Below, piece after piece: positions 34,893 to 45,679 of a stretch of DNA of 64,000 nucleotides. The stretch spans positions 6,802,501-6,866,500 of the forward strand of contig JAPTOF010000001.1 in NCBI GenBank assembly GCA_028554755.1. Direction: 5' to 3'. Made by a program: the position numbers and the translations under genes. The DNA is from Cordia subcordata (lineage: Eukaryota; Streptophyta; Magnoliopsida; Boraginales; Cordiaceae). The stretch's first letter is position 1; the number at the start of each line of letters is the position of its first letter. The notes beneath the pieces are model-generated. The model was not told the origin of the DNA, did no database searches, and saw nothing but the letters and a program-made list of their open reading frames with translations.

Positions 34893-37337
34893 ATGGGGAC
34901 TTGGGGGTTGTTCAATTTCAAAGTTGTTGTGTCATGTTTGTGTATTATTCTGTTTCTGCTTGAGGGGTGTAAGGCTAGTGTGCAAACTATAGGCAGATTG
35001 AAACTGGGATTTCAAGGATCTCAAATGAGTTACATAGACAATAATGGGTTGTTTCTAATTTCCAACAACTCGAATTTCGGGTTTGGTTTTGCCACAACCC
35101 AAGATGTGACTCTGTTTCTGCTAGTTGTGGTTCATATTAGCAGCTCAACTGTAGTTTGGTCTGCTAATAGAGGCTCCCCTGTGCGTAATTCAGATATGTT
35201 TGTGTTTGATGACTCTGGGAATGCTTACTTGAAAACTGGGGGATCAACAGTTTGGTCAACAAATACTGTGAATAAAGGAGTTTCTGCACTTGAGTTGCAG
35301 AACTCTGGAAATCTTGTTTTGCTTGGGAGTGATGGTAGGCTCATATGGCAGAGCTTTGACCGCCCCACGGACACTCTTCTGTCGAACCAGGAGTTTAGAC
35401 AAGGGGCTAAACTTGTTAGCAAACCCGACTCCAACAACTTGATCTATTCCCTTGAAATAAAATCAGGAGATGTTATTCTTTCGGCTGGTTTCCGGTCCCC
35501 TCAGCCTTATTGGGCTATGGGGCAGGATAACCGAAGAACGATCAATAAAGGTGGAGAGGAGGTCACTTCTGCAGTTCTGACGGACAATTCTTGGAGATTC
35601 TATGATCAGAACAAAGTCTTGCTCTGGCAGTTCATTTTCTCAGATAATACTGATACTAATGCTACTTGGGCAGCGGTTCTGGGAGATGATGGTTTTATAA
35701 CATTTAACCTTCTTAGTAACAAAGGATCAACTGATGCCTCCCCTACAAAAATACCTCAAAATGAGTGCAGTAGTCCAGCCGCTTGTGATCCATATTATGT
35801 CTGTTATAGTGGCAACAAATGCCAATGCCCTTCATCACTCCCATCCTGTAAGCCAGGGAATACGTCTTACTGCCAGCGACCGAAGGATCCTGTGGTGCTC
35901 GTTGATTCTGGTGGTGGTCTCAGCTATCCTGCAATTGGGTTTGTTCCACCCTTTTCTAAAACTGATTTGAATAGCTGCAAATCTTCTTGTCTTAAGAATT
36001 GCTCTTGTTTAGCTATGTTCTTTGAGAGCACTTCCGGGGATTGTTTTCTCTTTGACGAGATAGGAAGTCTGCAAGGCTCAAACGAAGGATCTAGCTTCGT
36101 TACTTATATTAAATTCTCGGACAGTGCAGTCCATGGTGGAGATGGTGGTAGCAAGAAACGAGTTCCAATTGTCATCACAATTATCCTACTCACTGCACTT
36201 GTCATTCTTGGCCTAGTCTACGCAGGAGTGCATTATCACAAGAAGAAGCGCAATAAATTGCCCGAATCTCCTGAAGGGACTTCAGAAGAAGATAATTTCT
36301 TGGAGGGTTTGGCTGGGATGCCAATTCGTTATAGCTACAAATATCTTCAGACTGCAACCAATAACTTCAGCATCAAACTTGGGCAGGGAGGCTTTGGTTC
36401 TGTGTACCAAGGGACCCTTCCAGATGGTACTCGATTGGCTGTCAAGAAATTGGAAGGTATTGGCCAGGGAAAGAAAGAATTTCGTGCTGAAGTTAGTATA
36501 ATTGGTAGCATTCATCATCTTCATCTGGTGAGGCTTAAAGGATTTTGCGCTGAAGGAACTCACCGACTTCTTGCTTATGAGTACATGGCAAATGGCTCTT
36601 TGGATAGGTGGCTCTTCAAGAAAAATAAAGAGGAATCTATGTTGGACTGGGATACAAGGTACAACATTGCAGTAGGTACGGCTAAAGGGCTGGCATACCT
36701 GCATGAGGACTGTGACGTAAAGATTGTACATTGTGACATTAAGCCTGAAAACGTGCTTCTTGATGATAATTTTATGGCCAAAGTCTCGGACTTTGGTCTT
36801 GCAAAGCTTATGAACCGAGAGCAGAGTTATGTTTTTACCACATTAAGGGGCACAAGGGGATACCTTGCTCCAGAGTGGATCACAAACTATGCCATATCCG
36901 AGAAGAGTGATGTTTATAGCTATGGGATGGTGTTGCTGGAGATAATTGGTGGTAGGAAAAGCTACGATCCTTCACTAAGTTCAGAGAAATCTCATTTCCC
37001 GACCTACGCCTTTAAGAAGATGGAAGAAGGTAAACTGAAAGACATCCTTGATTCGACACTGAAGATAGATGAAGAAGATGAGAGGGTTTCTATAGCAATC
37101 AAAGTTGCTTTGTGGTGCATACAAGATGACATGTCTCTGAGGCCACCCATGATCAAAGTAGTGCAGATGCTTGAAGGACTCTGCCCTGTCCCTCCACCAC
37201 CAACTTCTACCCAGTTTGGCACCAGGCTGTATTCTAATTTCTTTAAATCGACCAGCGGAGAGGGCACTTCATCCGGACCTTCAGATTGCAACAGCGACGC
37301 TTATCTTTCGGCTGTTCGGCTTTCTGGGCCAAGATAG
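34893..37337 (+). CDS. SD25: G-type lectin S-receptor-like Ser/Thr kinase, SD2-5 type
   Basis: Intronless, 814 residues. ATG at 34893 starts a signal peptide (FKVVVSCLCIILFLLEG, to about residue 27); an upstream in-frame GTG is not a start. The ectodomain has a bulb-type lectin domain (about 35-160: VVWSANRGSPV, LELQNSGNLVL, IWQSFDRPTDTLL), then a Cys-rich EGF/PAN-like part (about 290-405: CSSPAACDPYYVCYSGNKCQ, SCLKNCSCLAMFF). The transmembrane helix is at about 424-446. The kinase has the glycine loop GQGGFGSVYQG (from about 497), the Lys in LAVKK (K518), HCDIKPENVLL (613-), SDFGLAKL (D633) and LAPEW. The catalytic loop is HCD rather than HRD, a non-RD kinase, as usual for this subfamily and common in immune receptors. 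SD2-5 proteins sit in the plasma membrane; ligands are mostly unknown. The frame is complete, including the GLCPVPPPP tail. Confidence 0.95.
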   Translation: MGTWGLFNFKVVVSCLCIILFLLEGCKASVQTIGRLKLGFQGSQMSYIDNNGLFLISNNSNFGFGFATTQDVTLFLLVVVHISSSTVVWSANRGSPVRNSDMFVFDDSGNAYLKTGGSTVWSTNTVNKGVSALELQNSGNLVLLGSDGRLIWQSFDRPTDTLLSNQEFRQGAKLVSKPDSNNLIYSLEIKSGDVILSAGFRSPQPYWAMGQDNRRTINKGGEEVTSAVLTDNSWRFYDQNKVLLWQFIFSDNTDTNATWAAVLGDDGFITFNLLSNKGSTDASPTKIPQNECSSPAACDPYYVCYSGNKCQCPSSLPSCKPGNTSYCQRPKDPVVLVDSGGGLSYPAIGFVPPFSKTDLNSCKSSCLKNCSCLAMFFESTSGDCFLFDEIGSLQGSNEGSSFVTYIKFSDSAVHGGDGGSKKRVPIVITIILLTALVILGLVYAGVHYHKKKRNKLPESPEGTSEEDNFLEGLAGMPIRYSYKYLQTATNNFSIKLGQGGFGSVYQGTLPDGTRLAVKKLEGIGQGKKEFRAEVSIIGSIHHLHLVRLKGFCAEGTHRLLAYEYMANGSLDRWLFKKNKEESMLDWDTRYNIAVGTAKGLAYLHEDCDVKIVHCDIKPENVLLDDNFMAKVSDFGLAKLMNREQSYVFTTLRGTRGYLAPEWITNYAISEKSDVYSYGMVLLEIIGGRKSYDPSLSSEKSHFPTYAFKKMEEGKLKDILDSTLKIDEEDERVSIAIKVALWCIQDDMSLRPPMIKVVQMLEGLCPVPPPPTSTQFGTRLYSNFFKSTSGEGTSSGPSDCNSDAYLSAVRLSGPR

Positions 37338-38549
37338 CATTCAGATTCAGGGTATATGCACTGGGACGAGCTATTCCACTTTGTATAACGGTTGCTTAGC
37401 TTTTGCGGTTTTGCTTGCTCTTTCATATATGTGTATAAATTTTGCAATAGTAGCCATGAAAAAAGCTTGAAAATCGGGTATGCACAGGCACACTTTGTAG
37501 ATTGTGATATAATGTAACGAGATCATATATAATGATAATGCATCAACCGATTTTCTATTTTCTGGAGATGTAAACTAAGCTGGAGTCCTTTTACTTAGCT
37601 AGCAAAATCAAATGATTCTCTTTATAATGCATAATCACTTTCAATGCAAGACAATATGTAAAACTCCATTGACGTATAACTCTGCAGGACTGGCTCCTGC
37701 AGCTTTATTCTTTGAATCATTTACCCTGATGACCGATTCTAGAATAAGTTCCCGGGTTATCACCACATCCTTTCCCAGTAGACTCGAAGCTCTTCATAGT
37801 TAGTCCGGATAGAAATTCTTCTCTCGAGAAGAGACAAATCGAGAGTTTGTTGCCCTTGAAGTAAGCTGTTATTGTTGGAGACACGAGTTTTTCCACCACC
37901 GTCTTGTTTCTTGTTCATCATACGCATAGATCCAAAAGCTTCGTTTGTGTGTGTCCGGTTTTTCCACTGTCATTTGGGTTATCATGTGTATATCGCAAAC
38001 ACAGGTCCCTTGTCGAGAACAGGGCAAGGATATAAAACAATTCCGGTCTCTCTCACTGCATGTAGCAAGTTTGGATCCCCTCTCAGAGAGGCCAAAAAGG
38101 GAGGAATAGGTGAACGCATTAACTTGTTCATCTAATCATCAGAAAGAGAAAAACACTTTTAAATGGTAAATTCCGCCACGAAAATAGACATGAATATTTC
38201 CTTACAACAACTATATTGACCTGAGTATTCTTTCTGTGGTAACTTTTAGTTGGACTATCTATTTTATAATCGAGATAAAATCTAACACCTTATATTGTAC
38301 GTTACCATAATAATTTAAATAATCCTAATACGATAACCAATTATTAAGTTATTGAATAAATTTCTTGCTCTGTTTCGCTAGTGAAGGCGAAAATCAAAAT
38401 CACTGCCTACATGAACTATAAATTTTCCCCATGGTGGGGGCAGATTAGCTGGCAGAGAAATCTTTCTCAGATTATATAATAAATGAACAGTTGGAATAAG
38501 AGTTGCCAAAACATAATCAGTAGTGAATTTTTCATGTTTCGGTATATAA

Positions 38550-38678
38550 TTGATTGTTCAATAGCTCAAGTGGTTGAAACTATCTTGACTCAAGAGTGAG
38601 GTTCTGATCTCAAATCTTATGGGGGACTGAGGGTTGGTTTTGGAATGGAAGGTTTACAACCCAAAAAAAAAAAAAAAA
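38550..38678 (+). mobile_element. tRNA-derived SINE
   Basis: An A-box-like TAGCTCAAGTGG (38562-38573) and, 26 bases on, a B-box-like GGTTCTGATCTC (38600-38611) form an internal pol III promoter. The body follows with GGGGGACTGAGGGTTGG and ends in a run of about 16 A (38663-38678). This is the layout of a plant SINE. I could not identify flanking target duplications. Confidence 0.65.
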
Positions 38679-39074
38679 CTTAACGTCAAGAAGTAGTCTA
38701 GCCAGCTTTGTTTCCTCCGCATGCATTCAACTTGTATTCAAGAAGGGCCCGCCTAACATGCATTTGGTATTTGGTGAATTTTCGAAAGTCCATATTGAAT
38801 TTCAGCAGTTTCTTTTCTTCCCACAAAATTTATCCACTTTCGAACACATGTTATATTTATATCTATTTTCTTGTTTAATGCTTTTATATTTCCTCTTTTT
38901 TCCCGGTTTTCGACAATAAGTAGAGTAAATAGTGATTGCAGGAAAGTCGGATCATGAAGAAAAATTCTTAAACATAGACTTATTAATCATCTATAACATT
39001 ATGATGGAACGTCTAGAACATTATGACGGAAATCCAAAACTAACATAATATCAGTTACAACTTCATGTAATTTG

Positions 39075-39300
39075 GGGGGCCGTTTGAATTGGTTTTCTTC
39101 AAAAATACTTTTTTTAACAACTTTTCTAAAATAATTTTTTTTAGAAGCTAAAAATTCTAACTTCTAAAAAATATTATATTTGAACTTTTTTCAGAGTTTT
39201 AACTTTTTTAGAAGTCAAATCAAATATTTATTGTAAATTTAATGTAACTTTTCTTTTAAATATTTTTTCTAGGAGGGGGAAAAAAAATCCAAACAAACTC
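39075..39300. mobile_element. TIR element, GTTTGGATTGG family
   Basis: Starts GGGGGGCCGTTTGAATTGGT. The reverse complement of the right end is GAGTTTGTTTGGATTTTTTT. The core has TTAGAAGCTAAAAATTCTAA and ACTTCTAAAAAATA, shared with the element at 45471. The right flank is TTA; the left flank is not clean. Confidence 0.5.
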
Positions 39301-40197
39301 TTAGTATGGGCACTTTGGTCAGCTGCCGATGTGGATTAGGGATGGGAAATCAAAGCCAAGAAAATTGGGCCAGGAATTCTAATGGTTCAACTTGTTATTC
39401 ATCGATATATCCATAGTATCACAGTTACTTGTTTCTTTCTGGGGTAAGGATAAATTCCAGTTAAATCATTTCAGGTTCATTTTAGCATTTAGGTTCCGCT
39501 GGCCCAACTTTTAAATAAGGAAAGAGCTTCTTATGGGTTTAAAAGTTAAAATTAATTTATTTGACCTATTTTTAATAGTATTTTTACACAAAGTAAAAAA
39601 ATAAGAAGTTTCAAATTTAAATTTTTGAAAAAATCTTTTGAGAAATTATTTTTACCTCACATGAGAGGTTTTTCTTTTAATTTTTTTCTTATCATAAATA
39701 CCTCTCGATATCTTTTAAAGCCTGATATTACCCTAAAAACCTATAATGTCAATATCTGCTAAAAAAAACTCTATAGTTTAATAGCTAAAAACTCATAATT
39801 GAGCTAATGGAACCTATTTATATCATTAATATATTTCTCCAAGTAGTTCACATATTAGAACTTGAATATTGCCAAACCATTGGTCTATAAAGTCATATTT
39901 ATCATAAATAGAATAAGGATGAAGTTATTGATATAGACACACACACACTAAACATAAGTACGAGAAGAATTTCAAACAAATTATTTCCCGTAACCACTTT
40001 GTCGATGGAATGCTTATTTATTACTAACAACAAAAGAAACAATATTAAGAAAGAAATATTACGCATAAAGTTACGAAGTCAAAAACCAACATTAAAAGTT
40101 TATATATAAAATTATAAAATTCAATAAAAACATATTTATATTTATTCGTCATAAAATATAAAAATCTACATGTAAAAGTTCAATTTCTCTCTTAAAT

Positions 40198-40202
<5 letters not shown>

Positions 40203-40263
<61 letters not shown>

Positions 40264-40280
40264 TTATTTATTTATTTATT
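40203..40280. repeat. (CT)n(TA)n(TTTA)n compound microsatellite
   Basis: About 14 CT units run into about 14 TA units and then five TTTA units. Confidence 0.95.
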
Positions 40281-40377
40281 GATGTGGGATAGAAGTGTTG
40301 GAAAAAGTGAAGGAAAAATTGAAAGAGAACCATGAAAAAATAAATTCATAAAGTTTATATTAAATTTATATTTTTAG

Positions 40378-41410
40378 GGGGCATTTGATTCATGAAATCC
40401 TTCTTGAGAATGTAAAGATAAGAATATTAGATTCTTATATTTGGTTTACAGAATGGAAAAACATTAACGAGAATGTCACATTCCAAGAATCTAATATTCC
40501 CACAAATTGCTAAACCTTCATTCCCATGGAGGTGGGAATCTTACATTTCGTTGTGGGAATCCGTAGAGTAAATCAAAAAGACCAAAAAGTCATATTTAAG
40601 TTTCTCATGTAGGATAAAAAAATTGATAATAATAAAAAATAGTAAACTAAAAACTTAATTATGTAAATAATAAAAATGATAAAAAATAAAAAATAATTAT
40701 AAACTAATTAATGATAAATTAATTAATTAATTAGTCAAAAATAAAAAATAAATTAATCAAAAATAAAAACAAAAATATATAACTTAAAATAAGAAAATTA
40801 ATAAAATTTAAAAATAACTTAATAAAAATAAAAATTAATTTAAAACTAATAATTTAAAATAAAAAATAATTAAATTTTAACTAAATATAAAATTTAAAAA
40901 TAATGATAAAATGAATGAATTAATAAATCAATTGAAAAATTAGTTAAAATTATAATAATTGAAAATAATTAATTAATAAATTAAATTAAATAAAAAATTA
41001 AATAATTTACAATTCAATAAAGAATTATTAATTAAAAATTATAATAATTAATTATTAATTAATAATTATAATAATTAATTAATTGGTTAAAAATAACAAA
41101 ATTAATAACTAATAATTAATTAAATTTTAAGGTTAAAAAGATTGAAATAAATTAATTTTATATTATAATAATATTTTTTTTGAATTAGAGACATTTTCTA
41201 AAAATAGCTCAAGATTTCCAGGAATGTTATAGTTAAACCAAACATACCCATTTAGCATTTCTGAAAATACTCTAAAATTTTTCTAAGAATATTTTTGGTA
41301 TACCAAATAATTTCCATATCATTTTCAGGAGTCACATTACCAAGAATTTCCTAGAAATATGATTCCCACAAATAATTTTTCGTTCCTAGAACCCTTAAAG
41401 CTTGGGAAGG
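40378..41410. mobile_element. Possible long MITE-like element around an AT-rich core
   Basis: The outer parts carry partly inverted TTCTTGAGAATG / AAGAATATTAGATTCTTA and CCAAGAATTTCCTAG / GATTCCCACAAAT blocks, and GGGGGCATTTGATTCATGAA opens the left side. Between about 40610 and 41180 the sequence is nearly all A and T, made of AATTAATAAA-type units. No target duplication was found. It may be a TIR element invaded by low-complexity expansion or simply AT-rich DNA. Confidence 0.35.
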
Positions 41411-42341
41411 CCTAGGACCTCTGTAGTATAGTCATATATGTAATTCTATTATAACATATCTATTTTAGTAGAAAGAAAAGTCTGATTGTTTTTCTACACA
41501 CATTTTTTATCTATTTTAGTGATGTCATATATGAAGTCGAGATTTGTCTATATTGATAGACCATAGTAAATATTTTTTGATTTTGTGCTATGTCAATTGA
41601 TGTTGAATTTGTTTTGTATTTTGAAATTTTAATATAAACGAATTTCTCAAATGTGTGTTCAACTTTTTGCTACAAAGTAAAATTTTATTATATACCTCAA
41701 CTTTCTATTTTTTTTAATAAAATTGCAACAAATTATCCACAAGATTTATAATCTCGAAAAAATATTCTAAAGGTAGCTATGTTATATATTTATCTATTTG
41801 AATTACAAGTTAATCTATTACCATTCAATATACTAAATGATCAAAATTTTGTTTATTTATATACTAGATTAAGAGGGTGTCATTTGGGTGTGCTTATAAG
41901 ATGGTCAAGCCTGTATATAAGCAGAAATATAAAATCTACTTATTTAGCAAATTGTGCTTATAAGCCCAAAAAAAAAAAAAAGAAGCACCACCATCAACTT
42001 TTTTTTAATTGCTTACGTATAATGAGAATTAACCACATAAAATTACATTCATATTCTTTAAAAACACAAAAATAACTACCTCTTAATTAATGAAAGGGTT
42101 TTTGTTGTTATTCTAATGAAATATATTGCTTATAAATACATATTTACCAAACATGTTAATAGCTTATAAGCACATTTTATTCAAATACTTTTCTACTTAT
42201 TTGTTGTTTTCTTGTAAGTATCAAAAGCTGATTACAAGTACCAATTGTTTAGAAGTAGTTTAAAAGAAACAAAACCAAAAACAACATATGGTTTGAATTT
42301 GTAAGTGTGCATCGCATGGGCCACATATCAATTACATTATA

Positions 42342-42344
<3 letters not shown>

Positions 42345-42374
<30 letters not shown>
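42345..42374. repeat. (AT)n microsatellite
   Basis: About 15 AT dinucleotides. Confidence 0.95.
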
Positions 42375-42378
<4 letters not shown>

Positions 42379-42758
42379 TGAAAGGGAGACGACACTCCAC
42401 ATATCAATAATGTTAATGAGTATACCTCAACTATATAATTTGTCAATATATTTGCAAGTAAATTGCATGGATTTGATGTATATCCGTGGCCAAGTTTCTT
42501 AATTATAACTGTTTCTTGTAATTACATACCAAAGTTTGTTAACAATTCTATTTAATTTGAGTCAATCTTTTAAGGTGAAATTTGCAATAAATCAAGCACA
42601 TGAAAGTTTGTCTGCAATATATATAACCTAGAGTAAGTCCAACTATTTTGGGAAAACAAGTAGCTTTCTTGCAATGTATAGCTAACAAAAGTCCAAAACA
42701 AAGGGAGGAAAAAATAAACTAATAGATAAACGAACAGGAAAAAAACTCAAAGTCTCTA

Positions 42759-43015
42759 ATCGATAACGGGTCGCTCTTCCATTTAATGGACTAACATCAA
42801 TTAAAAAATAAAAATTTATTGGGCTAGCACAAAAATTTATAGGTCTTGCACGAAAATTTATAATTTGCACTTTTAAGAGAATTATTTGTAAAAAAAAATT
42901 ATTTTTTACCTATAAATTTTTATTCTTAACCTATAATTTTTATTCAATATCTGTAAATTTTTTTTTTTTGAAATTAATATCAGTCAGATGAATGAAAGGC
43001 TAATCCATCGATAAC
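42759..43015. mobile_element. Mutator-like MITE, 239 bp, with 9-bp TSD (copy C)
   Basis: Element 42768-43006 between perfect 9-bp direct repeats ATCGATAAC (42759-42767 and 43007-43015). The left end is GGGTCGCTCTTCCATTTAAT then GGACTAACATCAATT. The reverse complement of the right end is GGATTAGCCTTTCATTCATC then TGACTGATATTAATT, so there is an imperfect TIR of about 35 bp. A 9-bp duplication is typical of Mutator-like elements. The interior is short TATAAATTTTTATTC-type units without coding capacity. Copies A and B of the same family lie at 23365 and 33646. Confidence 0.85.
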
Positions 43016-43668
43016 ATGGTCCATCTGTGGCCGGCAGAAAATGCCACGTTTGCTTCCGTCGTGGTCACTGCATAGATATGATACCTCTCACTCGTTTGCC
43101 ACATGCAAATTTAACTAGTGGCTGAATTTTCTATTGAGCGTTCACCAAAAAAAAAATGAAAAGAAAAAAAATGAAAAGAAAAGAAATTCCTAAAAACATG
43201 AAAGCGGCTGAATGTGAGAGGTTTGAGAGGGGTTTTTACACGTCCGTGGAGTTTACACTCAATCAATTATATTTTCTGATTTTTTGAAGGAGTAATCTTT
43301 ATACTTTATTTGCATTTTTAGCTGAGTGTTTTTGAGAGAGAGCATTGTTACATATCATCTCTTTATTCTATTCTAATTCTTTATATAGTAAAGTTTTTAC
43401 TATATAAAAAGATATTTGACACAATATATGAATTTTTAGCATACATAAACAAAATTTGAAAGAGATAAACTGATAAAAAAGAAAAGGGCATAAAACATTA
43501 CCTTTTGAGATATTCAGTTTCGATCAAAGTGGCATAGCTGCTTATGCTGGGGTCACCTACTAAATACATAAATCTTGTTAGTTAAATGATCAACATTGAA
43601 CAAGAAAAAGACAACCGACCAACATTAAAGATGACAATATGAAAGCTAAATCACGTCCAAGACTACAC

Positions 43669-43679
43669 ACACACACACA

Positions 43680-43724
<45 letters not shown>

Positions 43725-43728
43725 GTAT
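43669..43728. repeat. (AC)n(AT)n(GTAT)n compound microsatellite
   Basis: AC repeats run into AT repeats and then GTAT repeats. Confidence 0.95.
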
Positions 43729-43811
43729 TCTAATGCCACGCTTGTGTCTCTGTAATAAAAAAAGTCCACTAATTTTTAATTTTTCCAAATATTAAGTATG
43801 GGTTAAAAATA

Positions 43812-44873
43812 AGGGTTTTTTTGGCTAATAGACCCCCGTGTTATAAGGAAATTATGTCGTTAGTTCCTGTATTCTCAAAACTCTCTACTTATCCCCTTGT
43901 AATTTTTTGCAACTTGCATGAATACCTCCTCTATCAAATTTTCCATCCATTTTAACGGGAAGTATACTACACGCTCCAAAAATAATAGTGGGCTTTGGTT
44001 TTGGCCATTAATTGCACATATACCCCCTCCATTTATTTTTTTAATTGATTAATCATATTTTCAAAAAAAAAAAGTTAAAATCACCACCCTACTCCCACCA
44101 GTAGCCCCATCACCACCACTAGCAAGACCATGCCCTCCGTCGTTGACCAACAACAAGAAACATTTTCTTCTCCAATCTATACCCCGTGCATTTATTATTC
44201 TAATTCTAATTGATTCATCATATTTAAAAAGAAAAAATTAAAATCACCACCCCTTATCCCCACCAGCAACCTGCATCACCACCATCATGCCCTCCATCGC
44301 CGACAAGAATTCTCTTCTTCTTTATTCTACACCCCCTGCATTTATTTTTTTAATTGACTTATCATGTTTAAAAAAAAATTAAATCTTTCTCTGGAAAAAC
44401 AAAAAAAAGAGAGATGATTTTAATATTGTTGTTGTTGATGTAAAAGCAAAATTTGGTAATGAGATTTGTGATGAAATACTTAAAGATTATCACTTTTTTG
44501 GATGAAGGCGAGAGAAAAACTTTGACTTGATGGGGCAGGTGAAAGCAAGTGGCCGGGGTGGGGTGGTGGCGGGGGTGGCAGCGGTGGGGGTGGAGTGTTT
44601 TGGCTTGATGAAGAAGACAATCTTTCTTCTTCTTTTATTTTTTATTTTATTTTTATTTTAAAAAAAAGGGCAAATGGACTTTTACTGAAATATGATAGTG
44701 GCAAAATAGACACTTTACAAAATTTGTCAACGATTTAACAGAAAAATGATAGTTTTGGGGTGCGTTTGCAAGTTTTGAAAAAGCATAAAGGGCGAAGTAG
44801 AGAGTTTTAGAAACACAGGGACCAATGATGTAATTTCACTATAACATAGAGGTCCATCAACCAAAAAAACCCT
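43812..44873. mobile_element. 1.06-kb TIR element with about 115-bp inverted ends
   Basis: The left end is AGGGTTTTTTTGGCTAATAG, then TGTTATAAGGAAATTATGTC and AAAACTCTCTACTTATCCCC. The reverse complement of the right end is AGGGTTTTTTTGGTTGATGG, then TGTTATAGTGAAATTACATC and AAAACTCTCTACTTCGCCC. The flanks share AAAAATA (7 bp), but the exact duplication length is uncertain. Inside, a unit of about 170 bp with GCATTTATT...TTAATTGA...TCATATTT...AAATCACCACCC recurs about three times (from 44025, 44190 and 44338), followed by a G-rich tract (44553-44601). No transposase frame. Long TIRs suggest a Mutator-like or related non-autonomous element. Confidence 0.75.
44553..44601 (+). other. G-rich tract with G-quadruplex potential
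   Basis: Several runs of 4-5 G separated by T, TGGTGGC and TGGCAGCGGT. It lies inside the 1.06-kb TIR element and stands out against the surrounding AT-rich DNA. Confidence 0.6.
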
Positions 44874-45470
44874 AAAAATAATAATAAGGAGCTCAACATA
44901 ATGCTGAATTTATACTTTTCAATATATATTAGGTTTATCCTAAAATTACAAGTCTCGTGATTGGCTAATACATTTGGATGTTTACTCCAAGTTAGATCAT
45001 ACGGGAAAATACATATCTAAGCTTGAAATTTCTTACCATAATAAATTACTATTCAATTATTATTATTTACTAAAAAAATTATTGAAAATAATATTAAACA
45101 GTTGACGGCAAAAGTTTGTTTCTTGTGACATTTTACATCCACATTAAATGAGGTCTTTTGAACTCTAAGATTGTGGATCGGCTTAAGCCATAATCCATTC
45201 AACTCACTCAAGCTCAATAATTTATTAGGATTATTATATTCAAAAGTAATTAACTTGATCTAACCTATATTAGTATGATTTAAAAATTTGGAACTATATA
45301 TTTTCTTCCTACATTATCTAGCTAGGCATATACGTACTCGGGGTCGTTAAGATAATAATAACTCATGTTATCTTTGAGTATATATGCTTGTATATATAAA
45401 TCTATTTATTTTTGCTAATAAATGAATAAAACATATTCCTACTCTCTGAGATTCAAAATATAAGCACTAG

Positions 45471-45679
45471 GGCCCGTTTGGATTGGCTCAGCTTTTGAAA
45501 AATATTTTAGTTTTAGAAGCTAAAAATTCTTGACTTCTAAAAAAAATCATTTTTGAGTTTTCTTTTTCCATAGTTTCAACTTTTTTTTTAAAGCCAAATT
45601 AAATATTTATTGCAAGTTTAATACAACTTTTTAAGAAAAAAAAAGTATTTTTTTCCTCAAAAAATTAATCCAAATAAGC
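45471..45679. mobile_element. TIR element, GTTTGGATTGG family
   Basis: Starts GGCCCGTTTGGATTGGCTCA. The reverse complement of the right end is GGCTTATTTGGATTAATTTT. The core AGAAGCTAAAAATTCTTGAC / CTTCTAAAAAAAAT matches the element at 39075. No clear target duplication. Confidence 0.5.

Noticed and set aside
36282..36731. 149-residue frame antisense to the SD2-5 kinase domain
   Set aside because: A shadow of the conserved kinase coding sequence on the other strand.
40378..40560. Hairpin-like inverted segments, possible microRNA precursor
   Set aside because: The pairing is imperfect and repeat-like, and I found no match to a known plant microRNA; a TIR-element origin is more likely.
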